DNA of 12,296 nucleotides from CAZEFK01 sp964511405. Its GTDB lineage: Bacteria; Pseudomonadota; Alphaproteobacteria; Elsterales; Elsteraceae. Location of the stretch: positions 1-12,296 of the forward strand of contig CAZEFK010000210.1 of NCBI GenBank assembly GCA_964511405.1, read 5' to 3'. A model generated the notes under the pieces. That model did no database searches. It saw only the letters and a list, made by a program, of their open reading frames with translations, and had not been told where the DNA came from. The position numbers and the translations under genes are program-made. Shown one piece after another: positions 7,168 to 12,296 of this stretch; position 1 is the stretch's first letter; every line of letters begins with the position of its first letter.

Positions 7168-7189
7168 GGGAGCCCGATAGCGGGCTCCC
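7168..7189 (+). other. Hairpin 2 in the MmgE/PrpD-MFS gap
   Basis: A perfect 9-bp inverted repeat, GGGAGCCCG (7168-7176) and CGGGCTCCC (7181-7189), with an ATAG loop. It starts 3 nt after hairpin 1, so the two could stack. Again there is no T-tract, only CGCAACATTGA. Confidence 0.65.
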
Positions 7190-7205
7190 CGCAACATTGA
7201 TGGAA

Positions 7206-7228
7206 GGAAATGCGCAGAGCGCATTTCC
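7206..7228 (+). promoter_or_regulatory. Hairpin 3 directly before the MFS ribosome binding site
   Basis: A perfect 10-bp inverted repeat, GGAAATGCGC (7206-7215) and GCGCATTTCC (7219-7228), with a 3-nt loop (AGA). It ends 2 nt before the GGAGGA ribosome binding site (7231-7236) of the MFS gene. In the mRNA it could influence ribosome access or protect a processed 5' end; as DNA it could be a protein-binding palindrome. Confidence 0.6.
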
Positions 7229-7241
7229 TGGGAGGAAACAC

Positions 7242-8453
7242 ATGGCCGTCCGATATCGCGTGGTGCTCGCGGTCTGGCTGCTGACCGTGGTCAATTACAT
7301 GGAGCGCGTCGTCATGGGGTTCGCCGGCCCCTCGGTGATGCGGTCGCTCGCGATTGAGCCCAAGACCTTCGGCATCATCCTGTCGTCTTTCGCGCTCGGC
7401 TATTTCCTGGCGCAGATCCCGGGCGGGCTCATCGCCGACCGCTGGGGCGCCCGGCGTGTGCTGATCGTCGGCCCGCTGTTCTGGGCCCTGTTCACCGGCC
7501 TGACCGGGCTCGTCGCTTCGGTCGCGGCGCTGGTGGTGGTGCGGCTCTGCTTCGGTCTGTCCGAAGGCCTGTCGAACGCCGCCAACTACAAGGCGGTCGC
7601 CGACGCCTATCCACCCAAGGAGCGGGCCGGCGCGATCGCCGTCTGGGTCAGCGCCTTCGCCGTGACGCCGGCCACCACCGGCCCGCTGGTCGGGCTGCTG
7701 CTCGGCTGGTTCGACTGGCAGCTGGTGTTCGTCATGCTGGCGGTGCCGGCGCTTGCGGTTGCCGCCCTCAACGGCGTTCTGCTGCCACGCCGCACTCATG
7801 CCGCGGCCACGACGACCGCCGAGACGGCGCCGCCGCTCGGGACCCTGCTGCGCCAGCCCTCGGTCTGGCTGATCGGCGGCTGCTTCTCGCTGTGGAACGT
7901 GGCGTTCTGGGGCTTCCTCGGCTGGATCCCGAGCTATCTGGCGCTCGAACGGCATATCGACATCAAGTCGACCGGCATGCTCGGCGGCCTGCCCTATCTC
8001 TTCGGCCTGGTCGGGCTGGTGGTCAGCGGCTGGCTGGGTGTCCGCCGGTTCCATGGCCATCGCCCGCTGCTGCTGGCCGGGACCTATCTGTGCGCCTGCA
8101 TCTCGGTCTATCTCGCCTACCGGGCCGACAGCCTCGGCGCCTGCCTGGTCGGCCTGTCGGCGGGCGGCTTCTTCCTGTATTCGGCGCTCAGCACCTATGG
8201 CTCGGTCGTGCTCGACCTGGCACCGGACAACGCCCGCGCCGCCTATGCCGGCATCACCAGCACGATCGGCCAGGTCGGCAGCGTGCTGGCGCCCGGCATC
8301 ATCGGCTACCTGGTCAGCGAGACCGGCAGCTTCGCCAGCGGCTTCGTGTTCATGAGCGGCGCGCTCTGCGCCGCGGCGCTCTCGGCCCTGGCGCTGGCGC
8401 GCCTTCGGCCGGCGGCGCAGGCCCGGCCATTCGCGTCGGTCGGCCGGGCCTGA
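7242..8453 (+). CDS. MFS transporter, probably organic anion (ACS-like) type
   Basis: Inner-membrane secondary carrier of 403 aa with about twelve hydrophobic segments, six before and six after a charged central loop near residues 188-206. The loop after segment 2 carries MFS motif A (GGLIADRWGARRV). Segment 1 (VNYMERVVMGFAGPSVM) and segment 4 with its following loop (FGLSEGLSNAANYKAVADAY, PPKERAGA) resemble the anion:cation symporter group, which moves sugar acids, tartrate, phthalate and similar carboxylates. Import of the pathway's carboxylate is therefore the likely job. ATG 7242 is chosen because GGAGGA sits 5 nt upstream; ATGs at 7197 and 7200 are in frame, but starting there would translate through hairpin 3 and add 14-15 non-membrane residues. 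It is preceded by a 129-bp gap with three hairpins, so its expression may differ from the enzymes upstream. Confidence 0.85.
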   Translation: MAVRYRVVLAVWLLTVVNYMERVVMGFAGPSVMRSLAIEPKTFGIILSSFALGYFLAQIPGGLIADRWGARRVLIVGPLFWALFTGLTGLVASVAALVVVRLCFGLSEGLSNAANYKAVADAYPPKERAGAIAVWVSAFAVTPATTGPLVGLLLGWFDWQLVFVMLAVPALAVAALNGVLLPRRTHAAATTTAETAPPLGTLLRQPSVWLIGGCFSLWNVAFWGFLGWIPSYLALERHIDIKSTGMLGGLPYLFGLVGLVVSGWLGVRRFHGHRPLLLAGTYLCACISVYLAYRADSLGACLVGLSAGGFFLYSALSTYGSVVLDLAPDNARAAYAGITSTIGQVGSVLAPGIIGYLVSETGSFASGFVFMSGALCAAALSALALARLRPAAQARPFASVGRA

Positions 8454-8464
8454 GGAGGGATCCG

Positions 8465-10090
8465 ATGCGCTCCACGATGATGGACGTGCCGCTGCTGGTC
8501 CCGTCGATCCTGCGCCATGCCGCGCTCTATCACGGCGACACCGAGATCGTCTCGCGCACGGCTGACGGCACGCTTCGGCGCACGACCTATTCAGGCGCCT
8601 GGCGCCGGGTGCAGCGCCTGGCCAACGCGCTGGCCGGCCGGGGCCTGAGGTCCGGCGATCGGGTCGGCACGCTCGCCTGGAACAGCGACCGACATTTCGA
8701 GATCTATTACGCCGCGGCCGGCGCCGGCTTCGTCTGCCACACCATCAACCCGCGCCTGTTTCCGGACCAGATCCGCTTCATCATCGCCGACGCCGCGGAC
8801 CGGATCCTGTTCGTCGAGGCTGATTTCCTCGACCTCGTCGCCCAGTTCGTCGACCGGCTGCCCACCGTCGAGGCCATCGTGGTGCTGGCCGACGCCGACG
8901 ACATCCCGGCGACCGCCGGCCGCATTCCCCTGCTGTGCTACGAAGACCTGCTGGCGGCGGCCGACGAGCGGTTCGACTGGCCGGCGCTCGAGGAGACCGC
9001 CGCGGCCGGGCTCTGCTACACCTCGGGCACGACCGGCAATCCCAAGGGCGTGCTCTACAGCCACCGCTCCATGGTGCTGCATGCCATGGCGGTGACGGCC
9101 CCCGACGTGTTCGCGCTGGGCGCCGCCTCGGTCGTCATGCCGGTCGTGCCGATGTTCCACGTCAACGCCTGGGGCCTGCCCCACGCCGCGCCGCTGGTGG
9201 GCGCCAAGCTGGTGTTGCCGGGGCCGAAGCTCGACGGTGCCAGCCTCGGCGACCTGATCGCGTCAGAGGGCGTCAGCTTCAGCGCCGGCGTGCCGACGGT
9301 CTGGACCGGCCTGCTCGACTGGGCCGAGCAGCAGCCGGGCGGCGGCCTCGGCCGGCTCGACCGCGTCGGGATCGGCGGTTCCGCCTGCCCGCCGGTGCTG
9401 GCCGACCGGTTCCGCGCGCAAGGGGTCGAGGTGGTGCATGCCTGGGGCATGACCGAGACCAGCCCGGTCGGGCTTGCCAATCGGCTGACGCCGAACCATG
9501 CCGGCCTGCCGCCCGACGCGATGGCCGCGCTCGCCGCCAAGCAGGGGCGGCCGCTGTTCGGCGTGGAGGTCCGCATCGTCGGCGCCGACGGCGCCGAGGT
9601 GCCGCGCGACGGGGTCGCCTTCGGCAGCCTGCAGGTCCGCGGGCCCTGGGTCGCCGCCGGCTATCTGAACGGCACCGAGACCATCGCTGCAGGCGGCTGG
9701 TTCGACACCGGCGACGTCGCGACCATGGACACCGACGGCTATGTCCAGATCGTCGATCGCACCAAGGACGTGATCAAGTCGGGCGGCGAATGGATCAGCT
9801 CGATCGAACTCGAGCATATCGCCCTGTCCCATCCGGCGGTGCGTGAGGCCGCCGTGGTGGCGCGCCCGGATGCGCGCTGGGGCGAGCGCCCGCTGTTAGT
9901 GGTGGTACTGCGCGACGGCGCCGAGGCGTCCGAGGCGGCGCTGCTGGCGCATTACAGCGGCAAGGTCGCGCGCTGGTGGGTGCCCGATGCGGTCGTGTTC
10001 GCCGGCGACCTGCCCCATACCGCGACCGGCAAACTGCTCAAGACCCGCATCCGCGAACGCTACGGCGCCGCCCCGACCGCGGCGGCTTGA
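8465..10090 (+). CDS. AMP-forming acyl-CoA ligase (AlkK/DmdB-like)
   Basis: Adenylate-forming enzyme that activates a carboxylic acid with ATP and CoA. The protein has 541 aa and carries the core motifs YTSGTTGNPKG (185-195), VPMFHVNAWGLP, GMTET (328-332), DTGD (about 414-417), DRTKDVIKSGGEWIS and the C-terminal TATGKLLK with catalytic Lys523. The beginning (RSTMMDVPLLVPSILRHAAL, then YHGDTEIVSRT) and TINPRLFPDQI are characteristic of the AlkK and DmdB (3-methylmercaptopropionyl-CoA ligase) group of short/medium-chain ligases, not of acetyl- or propionyl-CoA synthetase PrpE. ATG 8465 has AGGAGG 6 nt upstream and lies 11 nt after the MFS stop. In context it could activate the acid released by the lyase, or an imported acid. 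The substrate is not determined. Confidence 0.87.
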   Translation: MRSTMMDVPLLVPSILRHAALYHGDTEIVSRTADGTLRRTTYSGAWRRVQRLANALAGRGLRSGDRVGTLAWNSDRHFEIYYAAAGAGFVCHTINPRLFPDQIRFIIADAADRILFVEADFLDLVAQFVDRLPTVEAIVVLADADDIPATAGRIPLLCYEDLLAAADERFDWPALEETAAAGLCYTSGTTGNPKGVLYSHRSMVLHAMAVTAPDVFALGAASVVMPVVPMFHVNAWGLPHAAPLVGAKLVLPGPKLDGASLGDLIASEGVSFSAGVPTVWTGLLDWAEQQPGGGLGRLDRVGIGGSACPPVLADRFRAQGVEVVHAWGMTETSPVGLANRLTPNHAGLPPDAMAALAAKQGRPLFGVEVRIVGADGAEVPRDGVAFGSLQVRGPWVAAGYLNGTETIAAGGWFDTGDVATMDTDGYVQIVDRTKDVIKSGGEWISSIELEHIALSHPAVREAAVVARPDARWGERPLLVVVLRDGAEASEAALLAHYSGKVARWWVPDAVVFAGDLPHTATGKLLKTRIRERYGAAPTAAA

Positions 10091-10112
10091 TCGCCATCAC
10101 GAGGAGCAAGAC

Positions 10113-10859
10113 ATGGCACGACTGGACATTGCCGGCGACGCCCGCCGCGCCTTCGAGATCATCCGGGGCGGCGGCATCGCGATCTGGCCGAACGACGTCG
10201 GCTACGGCATGGTCGGCAGCGCGCCGGCTGCCCTGCGCCGGATCTTCGAGACCAAGCGCCGCGGCAGCCATAAGCGCCATGCCATGCTGTGCAGCCTGGA
10301 GACCCAGCGCGAGCTGCACGCGCTCGACACCCGGTCGCAGGAGATCGTCGAGGCGATCACCCAGGACTTCAACCTGCCGCTCGGCGCGATCGCGCCGTTC
10401 CGGCCGGACCATCCGCTCCTGGCGAAGGTGGACCCGGACCTGCTGGCGGCCAGCACGGCGAACGGCACGATCGGCATGCTGCTCAATGCCGGCCCGATCT
10501 ACACCGAGCTGTGCCGGCTGGCGCGCGAAGCCGTGCTGCCGATCTTCGGCTCGTCCGCCAACCTCAGCGGCCGCGGCCCGAAGTTCCGGGTCGACGACAT
10601 CGAGCCCGAGATCCGGGCCGTGGCCGACGTGATCATCGATTACGGCCTGCGCAAGTATCACACCTACCAGCGCTCGGCGACGATCATCCGCTTTCCGGCG
10701 GTCGAGGTCGTCCGCATCGGGAGCTGCTACGAGCTGATCGCCGACGTGCTGAAGCGCCAGTTCGGCATCGAGCTGCCGGCCGACCCGGGGCGCGAGGCGC
10801 TGCCCTCTGGCCATTTGAAGGAATTCGAGCTGGCAGCCACTGCCGCAGCGACGTCGTGA
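10113..10859 (+). CDS. Divergent YrdC/Sua5-like domain protein
   Basis: Single YrdC-fold protein of 248 aa. The family makes threonylcarbamoyl-AMP for tRNA t6A, or carbamoyl-AMP in HypF and TobZ. Recognisable are the nucleotide-pocket Lys/Arg region KRRGSHKRHAMLC (48-60), SSANLSG (147-153) and a late RSATIIRF strand (187-194). The canonical PTET(V/I)YGL motif is replaced by PNDVGYGMVG (26-35), so this is not a typical t6A enzyme. There is no C-terminal Sua5 domain; the tail after about residue 205 is short. ATG 10113 has AGGAG 6 nt upstream and lies 22 nt after the ligase stop, so it appears co-transcribed with the catabolic genes. A role tied to this pathway, perhaps carbamoyl- or acyl-adenylate chemistry, is possible but unproven; a divergent housekeeping copy is the alternative. 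Confidence 0.75.
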   Translation: MARLDIAGDARRAFEIIRGGGIAIWPNDVGYGMVGSAPAALRRIFETKRRGSHKRHAMLCSLETQRELHALDTRSQEIVEAITQDFNLPLGAIAPFRPDHPLLAKVDPDLLAASTANGTIGMLLNAGPIYTELCRLAREAVLPIFGSSANLSGRGPKFRVDDIEPEIRAVADVIIDYGLRKYHTYQRSATIIRFPAVEVVRIGSCYELIADVLKRQFGIELPADPGREALPSGHLKEFELAATAAATS

Positions 10860-10899
10860 GCCCAGAGGCAGAGCGGGAACCAGCCGCCGATGATGGACC

Positions 10900-11685
10900 T
10901 CAAGCGCCGGTGAACACCGGCTTGCGTTTCTCCAGGAAGGCGCGGCGGCCTTCCTTGTAGTCCTCGGCCTCGAAGCAGGCCTTGACCAGTCGATCGCAGC
11001 GGTCGAGGTCGCGGTCGGCCGGGTCCTTCAGGGCCTCGCCGACGATCTGCTTGATCGCGGCGATGGTCAGCGGCGCGTTGCCGGCGATGGTCTCGGCCAG
11101 GGCGCGGACGTGGGCCTCGATCTCGCCGTCCGGGACCACGCGGTTGACCAGGCCCATGGCGGCCGCCTCGGCGGCGTCGAACTGGCGGGCGGTGAAGAAG
11201 ATCTCCTTGACGAACTGGGGCCCGACGATGGCCAGCAGCCGCCGCAGGCGAGTATAGCCGTAGCCGAGGCCCAGCTTGGCCGCCGGCACGGCGAAGCGCG
11301 CGGCCTCGGTCGCGATGCGCAGGTCGCAGCAGATCGCCAGGTTCAGGCCCCCGCCGATGCAGTAGCCGCGGATCATGGCGATGGTCGGCTTGGGGAAGGC
11401 CTGCACGGTCTCGTAGGCCGCCTCGGTCACCCGGTCATATTCGGCGACCGCCGCCTCCGAGGCCCGCTCGTCCTCGAACTTCGAGATGTCGGCACCCGAG
11501 ACGAACGACTTGCCGCCGGCGCCGGTGATTACCACCACCCGCACGGCGGGGTCGGCGGCGAAGTCGGCCAGGATCTGGGTGGCGGCGCGCCACATCTCCA
11601 GCGACACGGCATTGTGCCGCTCGGGGTTGTTGAAGGTCATCGTGGCGATGCCGCCGGCCTTGTGCGCCAGCATCTTGTCGGTCAT
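10900..11685 (-). CDS. Enoyl-CoA hydratase/isomerase (crotonase)-family protein lacking both catalytic Glu
   Basis: Crotonase-fold enzyme of 261 aa acting on an acyl-CoA thioester. The CoA/oxyanion-hole segments KSFVSGADISKF (59-70) and GYCIGGGLNLAICCDLRIA (107-125) are present. In classical hydratases the second segment has Glu where this protein has Asn115, and the second catalytic Glu (the E of FGxPE) is Ala135 here, so ordinary hydration is doubtful. The following KLGLGYGYTRLRRL (137-150) resembles the GVPYNLVG region of methylmalonyl-CoA decarboxylase, whose Tyr is catalytic; Tyr142 or Tyr144 could play that part. The ATG has AGGAG upstream within a duplicated 13-bp sequence. It lies 23 nt downstream of the CoA-transferase gene in the same direction, so both are probably one transcript, convergent with the YrdC-like gene. 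Confidence 0.85.
   Translation of the reverse strand: MTDKMLAHKAGGIATMTFNNPERHNAVSLEMWRAATQILADFAADPAVRVVVITGAGGKSFVSGADISKFEDERASEAAVAEYDRVTEAAYETVQAFPKPTIAMIRGYCIGGGLNLAICCDLRIATEAARFAVPAAKLGLGYGYTRLRRLLAIVGPQFVKEIFFTARQFDAAEAAAMGLVNRVVPDGEIEAHVRALAETIAGNAPLTIAAIKQIVGEALKDPADRDLDRCDRLVKACFEAEDYKEGRRAFLEKRKPVFTGA
10906..10930 (+). terminator. Possible weak terminator between convergent genes
   Basis: GCCGGTG (10906-10912) and CACCGGC (10915-10921) form an inverted repeat separated by AA, followed on plus by TTGCGTTTCT. As RNA it would need the inner pairs open (five-bp stem, six-nt loop). It lies inside the last codons of the minus-strand crotonase gene and about 47 nt after the plus-strand YrdC-like stop. 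The T-tract is interrupted, so this is only a candidate. The other bases of the 10860-10899 gap show nothing distinctive. Confidence 0.25.
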
Positions 11686-11686
11686 T

Positions 11687-11712
11687 CCCCGTCTCCTAGC
11701 CCCGTCTCCTAG
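11687..11712 (-). repeat. Tandem 13-bp duplication of stop/ribosome binding site module
   Basis: CCCCGTCTCCTAG on plus occurs twice in immediate succession (11687-11699 and 11700-11712). Read on minus, the unit is CTAGGAGACGGGG. The copy next to the CoA-transferase contributes its TAG stop, and the copy next to the crotonase contributes the AGGAG ribosome binding site. It looks like a simple tandem duplication in the junction between the two genes. Confidence 0.8.
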
Positions 11713-12296
11713 ACCACGCCGCGGGCGCGCAGGTCGGCGATGGCCGCGGCGTCATAGCCATGCTCGGCCAGGATCTCGTCGGTGTGCTCGCCCAGCTCCG
11801 GCGGCCGGGTCGGCGGCGGCGGCGGCGTGCGCGATAGGCCGATCGGCTGGCCGAGCAGGTTGAGCGGCGCGTAATGCGGCGAGTCGACCGGGCGCACCAT
11901 GTCGAGATGCTGGACTTGCGGGTCGGCGAACACCTCGTCGATCGAGTGGATCCGGCCGCAGGGCACGCCGGCCTCGTTGAGGCGCTCGATCCAGGTGGCG
12001 CTGTCGGCGGTCTGCAGGCGCCAGTTGATCTCGTCGGTCAGGCGGTCGCGGTTGGCCGAGCGCGCCGCGCCGGTCTGGAAATCGGGATCGTGCAGCAGCG
12101 ACTCGGCGCCGATGGCTTGGGCCAGCCGCTCCCAGATCTTCTGGCCGGTGGTGGCGATGTTGATGTGGCCGTCGCCGGTCTGGAACACGCCCGTGGGGAT
12201 CGCGGTCGGGTGGTGATTGCCGGCCTGCTTGGGCACCTCCTGGCGGTTCAGCCAGCGCGAGGCCTGGAAATCGAGCATGAAGATCTGAGCCTGCAG
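11709..12296 (-). CDS. Class III CoA-transferase (CaiB/BaiF family), C-terminal part
   Basis: Only the last 195 residues of a roughly 400-residue protein are in the window. The reading frame stays open through LQAQIF to the window edge, so the ATG at 12278 is an internal Met and not the start. Family features are the QIFMLDFQASRWL helix, QAGNHHPTAIPTGVFQTGDG (the conserved G-N-xHP turn), HINIATTGQKIWERLAQAIG, and the tail segments GVPCGRIHSIDEVFADPQVQ and LGEHTDEILAEHGYD. The enzyme transfers CoA between carboxylic acids; donor and acceptor cannot be told because the N-terminal half with the catalytic Asp is outside the window. It lies directly upstream of the crotonase-family gene, suggesting the pair handle one CoA ester. 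Confidence 0.9.
   Translation of the reverse strand: MQAQIFMLDFQASRWLNRQEVPKQAGNHHPTAIPTGVFQTGDGHINIATTGQKIWERLAQAIGAESLLHDPDFQTGAARSANRDRLTDEINWRLQTADSATWIERLNEAGVPCGRIHSIDEVFADPQVQHLDMVRPVDSPHYAPLNLLGQPIGLSRTPPPPPTRPPELGEHTDEILAEHGYDAAAIADLRARGVV

Noticed and set aside
7138..7189. Rho-independent terminator after the MmgE/PrpD gene
   Set aside because: Stems are strong, but no T-run follows either hairpin; they are kept as hairpins of unknown role.
6840..8060. Minus-strand open frame across the MmgE/PrpD-MFS gap
   Set aside because: It is a shadow of the two plus-strand genes, rich in Arg/Gln/His with no motif, and crosses the hairpin region.
1..12296. CRISPR array, tRNA or rRNA genes
   Set aside because: No regularly spaced repeat-spacer pattern was seen (the 23-bp units are contiguous) and no tRNA- or rRNA-like sequence was recognised by eye.

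Overview
The DNA is GC-rich throughout (roughly 70% by eye). It carries a REP-like palindrome of the type that reads 'WIPAFAGMT' when translated, and its proteins look proteobacterial. The best guess is an alphaproteobacterium, perhaps Rhodospirillales-like; this rests on overall character and not on a marker gene.

Layout. (1) Positions 1-1837 hold a decayed IS21-family insertion sequence on the minus strand. Its transposase gene istA still encodes the DDE triad. The istA 3' end has been joined out of frame to an internal piece of istB, and that istB piece stops abruptly at its Walker A motif. Four 23-bp tandem repeats mark the istA-proximal end, followed by a REP-like palindrome. (2) A GntR/HutC-family regulator (minus) is divergent from a seven-gene plus-strand gene set. 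The 85-bp gap between them holds repeated elements that could be its operators. (3) The plus-strand genes are an isocitrate-lyase/PEP-mutase-family C-C lyase, a LeuC-like and a LeuD-like hydro-lyase subunit, an MmgE/PrpD-family protein, an MFS carrier, an AMP-forming acyl-CoA ligase and a divergent YrdC/Sua5-like protein. Spacing is tight (4-bp overlap to 22-bp gap), except for 129 bp before the MFS gene that contains three perfect hairpins in a row. (4) On the minus strand, converging from the right, are a class III (CaiB/BaiF) CoA-transferase, cut by the window end, and an enoyl-CoA hydratase-family protein that lacks both usual catalytic glutamates.

How the genes fit together (inference). 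The set resembles the last half of a methylcitrate-type pathway (dehydratase, hydratase, lyase, CoA ligase) without a citrate synthase in the window, and with a carrier of an organic-anion type. It also contains the three protein families of the dimethylmaleate end of anaerobic nicotinate degradation: a two-subunit aconitase-type hydratase plus a dimethylmalate-lyase-type enzyme. A reasonable model is import of a branched di- or tricarboxylate, (de)hydration/isomerisation, cleavage to pyruvate (or another 2-oxo acid) plus a short acid, and CoA activation of that acid, under GntR control. The exact substrate cannot be read from the sequence. The YrdC-like member is the least expected component.
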